NCBI GenBank assembly: GCA_020635695.1
Contig: JACJZH010000011.1
Location: 1 to 64,000 of the forward strand
Direction: 5' to 3'
Length of the DNA stretch: 64,000 nt
DNA from: Flavobacteriales bacterium
GTDB lineage: Bacteria > Bacteroidota > Bacteroidia > Flavobacteriales_F > PHOS-HE28
The notes under the pieces were generated by a model, which saw nothing but the letters and a program-made list of their open reading frames with translations, ran no database searches and was not told the DNA's origin. The stretch's first letter is position 1. Each line of letters opens with the position of its first letter. Of this stretch, positions 25,744-34,052 are shown piece by piece. The position numbers and the translations under genes were made by a program.

Positions 25744-27348
25744 CTAGCGATCCGATGTCGCCGCGGTCTTGAACTCGCTCGTCGTGTGGAACGTGATGGC
25801 CGGGTTCTCCCGCTTCTCCAGGTCCAGCATGTAGCCGCTGGGAGCCATGAACACGTTGTTGCCGTCCTTGTCCTGCACCACCTGGGTGCTCTTCACGCGC
25901 ACGAAGCGGTCCAGGGCCTCCTGGTCATCGCTGGTCAGCCAGCAGGCCTTGTGGGCCTGGATGGGCCGGAACGCGCACCTGGCGCCGTACTCGTGCTCCA
26001 GGCGGTAACGGATCACATCGAACTGCAGGTCCCCCACGCACCCGACGATCTTCTTGTTCCCGGGCTGTTGGGTGAAGAGCTGTGCCACACCTTCGTCGGT
26101 GAGCTGGCGGATGCCCTTGTCCAGCTGCTTGCTCTTCATGGGGTCCTCGTTCACCAGCTCGCGGAACAGTTCGGGCGAGAACGAGGGGATGCCCCCGAAC
26201 TGGAAGGTGGCTCCTTCGGTGAGGGTGTCCCCGATCTTGAAGTTGCCGGTGTCGAACAGGCCGATCACATCTCCGGGCCAGGCCTCGTCAACGATGGTCT
26301 TCTGGGCTGCCAGGAAGGCCGTGGGGCTGGCAAATCGCAGGTCCTTGCCCAGCCTCACATGGCGGTAGGGGCGGTTGCGTTGGAACCGGCCCGAACACAC
26401 GCGCAGAAAGGCGATGCGGTCGCGGTGATTGGGGTCCAGGTTCGCGTGGATCTTGAACACGAAGCCGCTGAACGCCGGGTCTTCCGGCCGTACCTCGCCC
26501 TGGTCGGTGGGGCGGGGGCGCGGGGCAGGGGCGATGCGGACGAATGAATCCAGCACCTCCTTCACCCCGAAATTGTTGAACGCACTTCCGAAGAACACCG
26601 GGGCCACCGCGCCAGCCTGATAGGCGGAAGTGTCCAGGGGGTCGTACACACCGTTCACCAGGTCCAGCTCCTCCCGCAACGTGGCTGCGAGTTCGCCACC
26701 CAGCAGCCGGTCCACGCGCTCATCGCCCAGGTCGGTGATGTGCTCCGAGGCGGCCTCCACCTTGGTCTTCCCGCTTTCGAACAGCTTCAGGTCGTTGTCG
26801 TACAGGTCATAGACCCCCCGGAAGGTCGCTCCGATGCCGATGGGCCAGCTCAACGGCCTCACCCGGATGTCGAGTTTCGCTTCGAGCTCGTCCAGCAGGT
26901 CGAACGGGTCACGGCCCTCGAGGTCGAGCTTGTTGATGAAGATCATGACCGGCGTGTTCCGCATACGGCACACGGCCATGAGCTTCTCGGTCTGTTCCTC
27001 CACGCCCTTCACACAATCCACCACCAGCACCACGCTGTCCACGGCCGTCAGGGTCCGGTAGGTGTCCTCGGCGAAATCCTTGTGGCCAGGGGTGTCGAGC
27101 AGGTTGATGAGCTTCTCGTCGTATTCGAAGGTCATCACGGAGGTGGTGACCGAGATGCCCCGCTGGCGTTCGATCTCCATGAAATCGCTGGTGGCGCCCC
27201 GCCTCACCTTGTTGCTCTTCACGGCACCGGCGGTCTGGATGGCGCCGCCATACAGCAGGAATTTCTCGGTGAGCGTGGTCTTGCCCGCGTCGGGGTGACT
27301 GATGATGGCGAACGTTCGCCGCCGCGCGATCTCCTCCTTCAGGGCCAT
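25744..27348 (-). CDS. prfC: peptide chain release factor 3
   Basis: A 534-residue translational GTPase that recycles RF1 and RF2. The G1 loop SHPDAGKTTLT is near residue 17-27, the switch region RQRGISVTTSVM follows, and G3 is LLDTPGHKDF and G4 is INKLDLEGRD. Domains 2 and 3 are typical of RF3, for example FRPIQAHKACWLT near 470. Length is normal. A perfect promoter element (27356-27363) lies only 7 nt upstream of the ATG, so the transcript would start almost at the start codon. Confidence 0.96.
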   Translation of the reverse strand: MALKEEIARRRTFAIISHPDAGKTTLTEKFLLYGGAIQTAGAVKSNKVRRGATSDFMEIERQRGISVTTSVMTFEYDEKLINLLDTPGHKDFAEDTYRTLTAVDSVVLVVDCVKGVEEQTEKLMAVCRMRNTPVMIFINKLDLEGRDPFDLLDELEAKLDIRVRPLSWPIGIGATFRGVYDLYDNDLKLFESGKTKVEAASEHITDLGDERVDRLLGGELAATLREELDLVNGVYDPLDTSAYQAGAVAPVFFGSAFNNFGVKEVLDSFVRIAPAPRPRPTDQGEVRPEDPAFSGFVFKIHANLDPNHRDRIAFLRVCSGRFQRNRPYRHVRLGKDLRFASPTAFLAAQKTIVDEAWPGDVIGLFDTGNFKIGDTLTEGATFQFGGIPSFSPELFRELVNEDPMKSKQLDKGIRQLTDEGVAQLFTQQPGNKKIVGCVGDLQFDVIRYRLEHEYGARCAFRPIQAHKACWLTSDDQEALDRFVRVKSTQVVQDKDGNNVFMAPSGYMLDLEKRENPAITFHTTSEFKTAATSDR

Positions 27349-27355
27349 GGGGCGC

Positions 27356-27363
27356 CAAAGGTA
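27356..27363 (-). promoter_or_regulatory. -7 promoter element for prfC
   Basis: TACCTTTG on the minus strand, an exact match only 7 nt from the prfC ATG. It implies a leaderless or nearly leaderless mRNA. Confidence 0.6.
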
Positions 27364-27417
27364 GGGGCGCCTTTCCGCGCGCAGGGCCCTATTTTAGCGG
27401 AAACCTACCACCCGTTC

Positions 27418-29031
27418 ATGCGCATCCCTGCCCTGTCCCTGCTCGCTCTATCGAGCCTTACCGCCTTCGCACAGACACCTGTGACCATCGAACTGGTCCC
27501 CTGGGCCACCGGGCTTTCCGGACCGGTGGACATCGCCCATGCCGGGGACGACAGGTTGTTCGTCGTGGAACAACCCGGTGTGATCAAGATCATCTCCGAT
27601 AGCATGACGGTCCTGCCGACGCCGTTCCTGAACATCACGGCCCAGGTCAACGACAATGGGAATGAACAGGGATTGCTGGGGCTGGCCTTCGATCCGGACT
27701 ATGCCAACACAGGCCGGTTCTACGTGTACTATACCGCCTCGGGTGGAGGGCCTTCCGGACAGAGCCGTGTTTCCCGGTTCCAGGTGACGGCCGATCCCAA
27801 TGTGGCCGATCCGAACAGCGAGGAGATCCTCTACACCTGGCCTCAGCCCTTCAGCAACCACAACGGGGGCGACCTCGAGTTCGGTCCGGACGGCTACCTG
27901 TACGTGGGCTTCGGCGATGGCGGAAGTGGCGGGGATCCGAACAACCACGCGCAGAGCCTCGATGATCCGCTCGGGGACATGATCCGTATCGATGTTTCCG
28001 GAGCTTCCGGGTACACGGTCCCGCCCGACAATCCTTGGGTGGGCGCACAGGACACCCTGCCGGAGATCTGGGCCAGCGGACTGCGCAACCCGTTCCGCTT
28101 CGGTTTTGATGCACTGACCGGCGACCTGTGGATCGGTGATGTGGGACAGAACGCCTGGGAGGAGATCGACTTCTGGCCGGCCGGGGACAACAGTGGCCCC
28201 AACTTCGGATGGCGGTGCCGCGAGGGACTGGTCTCCTACAACATGAGCGGATGCACCGGCGGGTACGTGGACCCGGTCGCGGTCTATGAGAACGTGTGGA
28301 CCGGAGGCACCTGGTGTTCAGCGATCGGCGGACGGGTCTATCGTGGATCCCAGTACCCGCGCTTCGATGGCAGGTACATCTGCACGGACTATTGTTCAGG
28401 CCATTTCATGTCCATCCTGCCTGACGGCCAGGGTGGATGGGACGATGAGCTGTTGCTGGATTCAGGGAACGGCTGGGTCTGCATTGCCGAGAACGTGAAC
28501 GGTGAGCTGTTCACCTGCAACGAAAGCAGCGGCCAGGTGCGCAAGATCACGGACCCCTGTCCGATGGACGCACCGGTGATCACACTGAACGGCACGGACC
28601 TCGAGAGCACATCGGCCAATTCATACACCTGGTACCTGGACGGCCAGGCCATTCCCAATTCGAACACCCAGGTGTTCACCCCACAGGAGCTCGGTGATTA
28701 CTACGTGGTCGCCGACCTGGGCAACGGCTGCCAGCTGCAGAGCAATGTCATCAACGTCACCGGTACGGTGGGCGTTGACGAGCAGGACGCCGTGCAGGCG
28801 ACACTCGTTCCCAACCCTGCGGATGACGTGTTCATCCTGACGATCGATCGCGCGTTGACCGGTGAAGTGCGGGTCATGGACCTGGCGGGGAGGGTCGCGC
28901 TCACCGTGCCGCTTGCCGGTGACCGCGCGCGCATTCCCACGGCTGGCCTGAATGCCGGGACCTACCTGGTGGAGGTGGTCGACAGGAACGGAGAGGTGCT
29001 GCTGATCGAACGTGTGCTCGTAAGGCACTGA
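27418..29031 (+). CDS. T9SS-exported PQQ-dependent sugar dehydrogenase-like propeller
   Basis: A 537-residue protein. The ATG at 27418 gives a signal peptide (MRIPALSLLALSSLTAFAQ). Residues about 25-385 form a soluble glucose/sorbosone dehydrogenase (GSDH) propeller: GLSGPVDIAHAGDDRLFVVEQ, EQGLLGLAFDPDY, FSNHNGGDLEFGPDG, ASGLRNPFRFGFD and GDVGQNAWEEI. An Ig-like segment (about 390-450) and a T9SS type A tail (LVPNPADDVFILTI, VMDLAGRV, LNAGTYLVEVV) follow. Members of this fold can oxidise sugars with PQQ, but many exported Bacteroidota versions have no proven activity. The frame extends upstream to 26740 only as prfC shadow. Confidence 0.9.
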   Translation: MRIPALSLLALSSLTAFAQTPVTIELVPWATGLSGPVDIAHAGDDRLFVVEQPGVIKIISDSMTVLPTPFLNITAQVNDNGNEQGLLGLAFDPDYANTGRFYVYYTASGGGPSGQSRVSRFQVTADPNVADPNSEEILYTWPQPFSNHNGGDLEFGPDGYLYVGFGDGGSGGDPNNHAQSLDDPLGDMIRIDVSGASGYTVPPDNPWVGAQDTLPEIWASGLRNPFRFGFDALTGDLWIGDVGQNAWEEIDFWPAGDNSGPNFGWRCREGLVSYNMSGCTGGYVDPVAVYENVWTGGTWCSAIGGRVYRGSQYPRFDGRYICTDYCSGHFMSILPDGQGGWDDELLLDSGNGWVCIAENVNGELFTCNESSGQVRKITDPCPMDAPVITLNGTDLESTSANSYTWYLDGQAIPNSNTQVFTPQELGDYYVVADLGNGCQLQSNVINVTGTVGVDEQDAVQATLVPNPADDVFILTIDRALTGEVRVMDLAGRVALTVPLAGDRARIPTAGLNAGTYLVEVVDRNGEVLLIERVLVRH

Positions 29032-29051
29032 GAACCATGAGCGATCGGATC

Positions 29052-29085
29052 AGGGGCCTCGGGAACTTCCGGGGCCCTTGTTCGT
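29052..29085 (+). terminator. possible terminator after the exported propeller gene
   Basis: AGGGGCC and GGGCCCTT flank a 14-nt loop and are followed by a T-rich stretch. About 20 nt after the stop; imperfect stem. Confidence 0.45.
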
Positions 29086-29210
29086 TCTGGTCCAGTGGCC
29101 CTCACGGAGCAGGCATCCAAGTCTGCGAGGTTCGCCGAAGAGGCCCTTCTTGGAGCTCCTTTCCACATGTCTGAGGAGCGGACCGCACGATGACCTGAGA
29201 GGGCCCAACG

Positions 29211-29240
29211 AAAAGCCCCGGCCGACCGGCCGGGGCTTTC
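29211..29240 (-). terminator. strong intrinsic terminator for the 29262-33914 gene
   Basis: A 12-bp perfect stem (AAAGCCCCGGCC with its complement), loop GACC, T-run on the minus strand. It sits 22 nt beyond the stop and could work in both directions. The 29086-29210 stretch between the two terminators holds no gene that I can support. Confidence 0.85.
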
Positions 29241-29261
29241 GCGTTCAAGGGTCGATCGGGC

Positions 29262-32200
29262 TTACTCGATCACCAGGCGTTCGGTGAAGAGCTTGTCACC
29301 GGCGGTGATGCTCACCACGTACATGCCTGCCGCGAGTTGACCGTCAAGGTCCACCACGGTGTTCAGCATGCCGCCCTGGGCGGGGTAGGTCCGGGCCGCC
29401 ACACGCTTGCCGAAGAGGTCGTGGATGTCCACGTTCACCGTGAGGGCTTCCTCAGGCAGGTCGTTGATGGTCAGCTGGAACTGGTCGCCCCGGTTGGGGT
29501 TGGGCCACAGGTTCACGTTGCTCAGGTCGTCGGTACCCAGGCGGGAGGCCGCCGGCGGGCTCACGATGTCCACCTGGCAGGGGTCGCCGTAGGGGCACCA
29601 GTTGGCACCGCCGTCGAAGCTGGCCTGCACGAACACGTTGTAGCTGGCACCGGCCACCAGCGGGCTGGTCACCCATTTCAAGTGTCGGCTGTAGGTGGGG
29701 GAGGTGATGTTACGCACAAAGTTGTCGCCGATCTGCTCGAAGCGGAAGCGGTAGAGGTTCGCACCGGCCACGGGCTGGGCGACCACCTTGTCACTGCCAC
29801 CGAAGGTGCGGGTCACTCCGCAGGAGAAGTTGGGGTTGTTCGGGTCGTCGATCAGCTGTGTGGTCGGGCAGGCGATGGCATTCTCCAGCAGACGGAACAG
29901 GCAGGAAGGACCGAACTCTCCGAACACTCCGTTCACTACGGGCCTTACCCGGACGTTGAGCAGGCGGTCGAAGGGGAGCGGGTTGGTCACCATGCTGCTG
30001 AGTTGCAGCCTGCAGGCACGCGTGGCATTGGCCGGTCCGAAGCCGCCGGAGCTGGCGTGGGTGCGGGTGATCCGGCGGGAGAAACCACCGTCGGCATCGA
30101 AGAACCAGAACTGATAGCCGTCGTCGGTCTGGTCGCCCACCTGCCATTCGGCGGTGACGGCCGCATCGGATCCGCATTCGATGTTCTCGGTGATCAGGAA
30201 GTCCTCCCGGTCGCAATTGGCGGCGGTGATCGCCACCTCACCGATCGGCACGCAGAAAGGCCGCGCGGCCGTGCCGGAACCACCGTACGAGCCATCGCTG
30301 ATCAGGACACGGTCCCCGTCGGGGTCGGTCAGTACGTACCCCCCCGGTGCGTCGATGCCGTCGTTGAAGCTGTCGAAGAACACGAGTTCATAACAGCCGT
30401 TGGGCAGGCAGCAGGCCTCGATCTCCGTGTTGAAGTCCACGAAATAGGGACCGCCGGAGCAGACCGGTGTTCCGCCACCGGCCGGCACGATCTCCCAGGT
30501 GATCTCGTCCGGATAATCGTCCGTGTCGATCGTCAGGGTCATTTCGTTCTCCGTGCACGGAGGGGCCGGCGTGCAGTCATCGGTGATGCCGGCGACGACC
30601 ACGTCGCAGAGCGGGTTGCTGTCATGACCCAGGGTGATGGTGGCCACATCGTTGTTCAGGTAGGGCCCCAGGATGTACTGGCCGGTGTTCAGGGCCACCT
30701 GGTTGTACGCATAGAGGTCACTGGAGATCACCACCACGGAACTTCCGCCCAGGCTGGACAGGTCCACCACGATGTTGAAGCTGAAGTCATCGATGCAGTT
30801 CGTCGAGATCACGGCCTCGGCCGGCGTGCACACACAGAAGTCGCTCGATGCGGAGTTCGCCTCGCCAGGCGACACGCAACGCAGCTGGAAGTCCACGTTG
30901 TTCTGGTCGGTGTCGGTCCCATCAGGGATCCTTGAGAGGCTGAAGGAATTGTACGCTGGCAATCCGGTCGTGTTGTCGTCCAGCCCGGCACCGGATCCTT
31001 CCGTCACACCGGCGATGTCGCCTTCATAGGAGAGGCCGTCGATGACCGCGTTCGTGGGGTCCAGCAGGAGCATGCCGTCGGGGGCGCCGTTCTGGATGGA
31101 GGTGGTCGGGCTCAGTCCATCGAAGACCACCTGGTCCACGTTGGGCACGGTGGCGGAACCGACCACGAAATAGTCACCGGCCGCGAGCACCACGGGATCC
31201 AATGCGATGGTGTTGTACACGGTGGTGTTGGAACCGTTCCAAAGCTGCAGGCTCAGCCCCGTGAGGTCGATGTCGACAGCGCCGGTGTTGAGTATCTCCA
31301 CGAACTCATCGGTGTCACTTCCGGCATTGTCGTAGTCCACCTCGTTGATCACCAGCACGGTGTAGTCCGGCGGAGGTTCGCAGATGGGAGCAGGGCCGCT
31401 GAGGGTGATCAGGTCGCAGGGTGCGGAGAACTCCAGGTCGTAGCTCAGGCTCTCGTCGATGCCGGAGATCACGATCGTCCCGTTGGGCACCACGGCCGGG
31501 TCGTCCCCGCCCACGGTTCCGGAACCCGAGAAGTTGAAGATGGTGACCCCTGCTTGGGAACCGACATAGGGGATCAACAGGTCGTACGTGTCACCCGGGC
31601 CGGAGGTCACCGTATTGCACACGGTGGATTCGGGCAGGAGGGTGAGGCCGCAGGCCGGCGGGGTGCATCCGCTGAACAGGGTGCCATCCACCAGGGTGCC
31701 AGGTGAGAAGATCGCTCCCGAAGCGGCCGGGATCGTGGAATGGTCCACGAAGCTGCTGCCGGTCAGTTCCGGGTCCAGGTTGATGGACTGGTTGTTGCCG
31801 GCGGCACCATAGGTCACGCTGACCACGACCTGGGCCAAGGCGTCGGATAGGATCACGTCGTCGCCTGTGTTGTTCAGGCCCAAGGCACCGGTGGACGCGG
31901 TCTGAACGGTGACCCCGCCGAACGCGCCGTTGGGGGTGCCGCCTCCGAACACCACGATCGCACAACCTGCGGGGATCACCGTGCCCGGTGGGAACACGTG
32001 GCGTACACCGACCCCATCGCTCAGGGTCCAATCGCTGATGTCCTCATCGGTGGCCCCCGTGTTCACGATCTCGACGAACTCGTCGTCGCTGAAGTTCGCG
32101 GTGCCGTCATTGTTGGCATCGCCAAGCGTGCCGTCGGGATCGGCGTGGATCTCGTTGATCACGAACGGTGATGTGGGAACGGGCTCGCAATCCGGCGCAC

Positions 32201-33914
32201 TGCCGCTGATGGTGAAGGCATCGCAAGGGGCCGAGAAGGTCACGCTGTAGGCATCATCCTCACTGATGCCGCTGATCACGATGGTGCCATTGGGGGTCAC
32301 CGCCGGGTCGTCCCCCCCGATGGTGCCGGAACCGGAGTTGTTCACCACGGTGGTACCCGCCTCCACCCCGCTGTAGGGAATGGTCAGGTCGTATGTGTCG
32401 TTGCCGGCACCTGCGGTGAAGGTGTTGCAGGTGGCCGTTCCGATCCCAGGAGTGATGCCGCAGGCAGGAGCGCTGCAGCCGCTGAACGAAGTACCGTCCA
32501 CGCGCGTGCCAGGAGAGGCCAGTGCACCACCGGAGCCGGCGGCCCCTGAATGCAGTACCAAGGGCGTACCGCCGGTGATGTCCGGGTCGCGGGTGATGGA
32601 CTGGTCGTTGTTGCCTTCACTCCCGTAGGTCAGGCTCACGATCAGGTTGGCCAGATCATCGAACAGGAAGATGTCGTCACCTCCGTTGTTCAGGCCGAGG
32701 CCGCCCGAGCTTGCGGTCTGCACGAGCGCTCCTCCGAACGCACCGGTCGGTGTGCCGCCTCCGAACACGACCACCGCACAGCCTGCGCTGACCACGGAAC
32801 CGCCCGGGAACGTATGCTTCAGTCCGGCGCCATCGTTGAGCGCCCAGCCCGAAAGGTCCACATCGGACGCTCCATTGTTCACGATCTCCACGAATTCATC
32901 CTGCGTGCTGCTGAAGGTCCCATCACCGTTGGCGTCGACCACGGTGCCGGGGTCGGACAGGACCTCGTTGATGACGAGGTCCACCGTCGGGGCCGGTTCG
33001 CAGGAAGGAGCTGCACCGCTCACGGTCAGCGCGTCGCAGGGGCTGGTGAAGGTCACGCTGTAGGCATCGTCCTCGCTGATGCCACTGATCAGGATGGTGC
33101 CGTTGGAGACCAAGGCGGGATCATCACCGCCAATGGTGCCGGAGCCGGAGTTGTTCACCACCGTGGTGCCGGCATCCACGCCGGTGTAGGGAATGCTCAG
33201 GTCGTAGGTGTCGTTGCCTGGTCCGGTGGTCGTGCTGTTGCAGCTGGCGTTCTCGGTACCCAGGGTGATGCCGCAGGAAGGGCCGCCAGCCCCGATCCAA
33301 GCGCCCGGATCGAAGATCCCGGGAGCATCCTGTGCCGTGAACGTGATGCTGGTGCATACAGCACCCGAAGGGCCGTCGTTCCAGATGTTCCATTCCGCTT
33401 CATTCCACGTCGCCGTTCCGGACGTCACCGAAGCGATACGCTCCGCACGCCCATCCTCGAACTCGTGGCAGGTGCCTGTGCCATCCTCACCGGGAACGCC
33501 GAAAATGTCGACGATGGAGGATGAGTTGTCGATCAAGGCCACCTGATCGTCCCCGTTGCTGTCGGCTGGACCTCCGGCGCCAATGTCCTGGTCGGCAGCG
33601 AATCCGTAGGTGGCCAGGAAATTGGCCGCATTGTTGGTGATCAGGTAGAATCCGCCGGCCGGAATGGTCCCGGTCAATGCCACATCGGCCTGAGGACCTG
33701 CATTGCCATTGGTCCATCGCCTCAATGCCCAGCCCGTGCTGAGATCGACCGCGGACGCACCGGCGTTGTACAATTCCACATAACGGGCATCACCCGACGT
33801 GGAAGTGTTCGGGTCCGCCATCTCTGTAATGAATACCTGCCCCGCGGAAGGGAAGGCCATGATCAGTCCGACCAAGCAAAGCAGGCTGCCTGGAGTTCGA
33901 AGTATCGATCTCAT
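29262..33914 (-). CDS. large T9SS surface protein with repeated lamin-tail and Ig-like domains
   Basis: A 1550-residue exported protein. The ATG at 33914 (MRSILRTPGSLLCLVGLIMA) is preferred over a TTG 30 nt upstream because it gives a compact signal peptide. Lamin-tail domains recur: VFITEMADPNTSTSG near residue 25, LVINEVLSDPGTV near 320, FVINEIHADPDG near 590 and LVINEVDYDNAG near 860. The first three are each followed by a Cys-containing beta domain (CGIT, YDLSIPYTGVDAGTTVVN, SGISEDDAYSVTF, PCD). Further beta domains and a T9SS type A tail (LWPNPNRGDQFQLTI, LAAGMYVVSI, ERLVIE) end the chain. Lamin-tail domains in exported bacterial proteins are thought to be adhesive or nuclease-associated; no nuclease is seen here. 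Confidence 0.9.
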   Translation of the reverse strand: MRSILRTPGSLLCLVGLIMAFPSAGQVFITEMADPNTSTSGDARYVELYNAGASAVDLSTGWALRRWTNGNAGPQADVALTGTIPAGGFYLITNNAANFLATYGFAADQDIGAGGPADSNGDDQVALIDNSSSIVDIFGVPGEDGTGTCHEFEDGRAERIASVTSGTATWNEAEWNIWNDGPSGAVCTSITFTAQDAPGIFDPGAWIGAGGPSCGITLGTENASCNSTTTGPGNDTYDLSIPYTGVDAGTTVVNNSGSGTIGGDDPALVSNGTILISGISEDDAYSVTFTSPCDALTVSGAAPSCEPAPTVDLVINEVLSDPGTVVDANGDGTFSSTQDEFVEIVNNGASDVDLSGWALNDGAGLKHTFPGGSVVSAGCAVVVFGGGTPTGAFGGALVQTASSGGLGLNNGGDDIFLFDDLANLIVSLTYGSEGNNDQSITRDPDITGGTPLVLHSGAAGSGGALASPGTRVDGTSFSGCSAPACGITPGIGTATCNTFTAGAGNDTYDLTIPYSGVEAGTTVVNNSGSGTIGGDDPAVTPNGTIVISGISEDDAYSVTFSAPCDAFTISGSAPDCEPVPTSPFVINEIHADPDGTLGDANNDGTANFSDDEFVEIVNTGATDEDISDWTLSDGVGVRHVFPPGTVIPAGCAIVVFGGGTPNGAFGGVTVQTASTGALGLNNTGDDVILSDALAQVVVSVTYGAAGNNQSINLDPELTGSSFVDHSTIPAASGAIFSPGTLVDGTLFSGCTPPACGLTLLPESTVCNTVTSGPGDTYDLLIPYVGSQAGVTIFNFSGSGTVGGDDPAVVPNGTIVISGIDESLSYDLEFSAPCDLITLSGPAPICEPPPDYTVLVINEVDYDNAGSDTDEFVEILNTGAVDIDLTGLSLQLWNGSNTTVYNTIALDPVVLAAGDYFVVGSATVPNVDQVVFDGLSPTTSIQNGAPDGMLLLDPTNAVIDGLSYEGDIAGVTEGSGAGLDDNTTGLPAYNSFSLSRIPDGTDTDQNNVDFQLRCVSPGEANSASSDFCVCTPAEAVISTNCIDDFSFNIVVDLSSLGGSSVVVISSDLYAYNQVALNTGQYILGPYLNNDVATITLGHDSNPLCDVVVAGITDDCTPAPPCTENEMTLTIDTDDYPDEITWEIVPAGGGTPVCSGGPYFVDFNTEIEACCLPNGCYELVFFDSFNDGIDAPGGYVLTDPDGDRVLISDGSYGGSGTAARPFCVPIGEVAITAANCDREDFLITENIECGSDAAVTAEWQVGDQTDDGYQFWFFDADGGFSRRITRTHASSGGFGPANATRACRLQLSSMVTNPLPFDRLLNVRVRPVVNGVFGEFGPSCLFRLLENAIACPTTQLIDDPNNPNFSCGVTRTFGGSDKVVAQPVAGANLYRFRFEQIGDNFVRNITSPTYSRHLKWVTSPLVAGASYNVFVQASFDGGANWCPYGDPCQVDIVSPPAASRLGTDDLSNVNLWPNPNRGDQFQLTINDLPEEALTVNVDIHDLFGKRVAARTYPAQGGMLNTVVDLDGQLAAGMYVVSITAGDKLFTERLVIE
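31375..33285 (-). repeat. tandem lamin-tail/Ig-like coding modules
   Basis: Units of about 810 bp. One runs roughly 33285 to 32475, the next 32474 to 31660, and a third, diverged, begins at about 31659. DNA identity is high around the codons for SGISEDDAYSVTF and GGGTPxGAFGG, pointing to internal duplication within the surface protein gene. Confidence 0.8.
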
Positions 33915-34052
33915 GATCTGAAGGGTTTTCGGATTTCGGAACAAAGGAGGGACAGGTAAGTTAACTAGGATCTAAGGAAGCCGCATTCTTCTGCTCCGGG
34001 TTGTACCGTTCTGCTTCCCGGTGTAGTTTGCAGGTACCATCCGAACCTACCC

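Noticed and set aside
29086..29210. Possible small gene between the two terminators
   Set aside because: Short plus-strand frame (29078-29287) runs across a terminator, has no recognisable motif, and no promoter.
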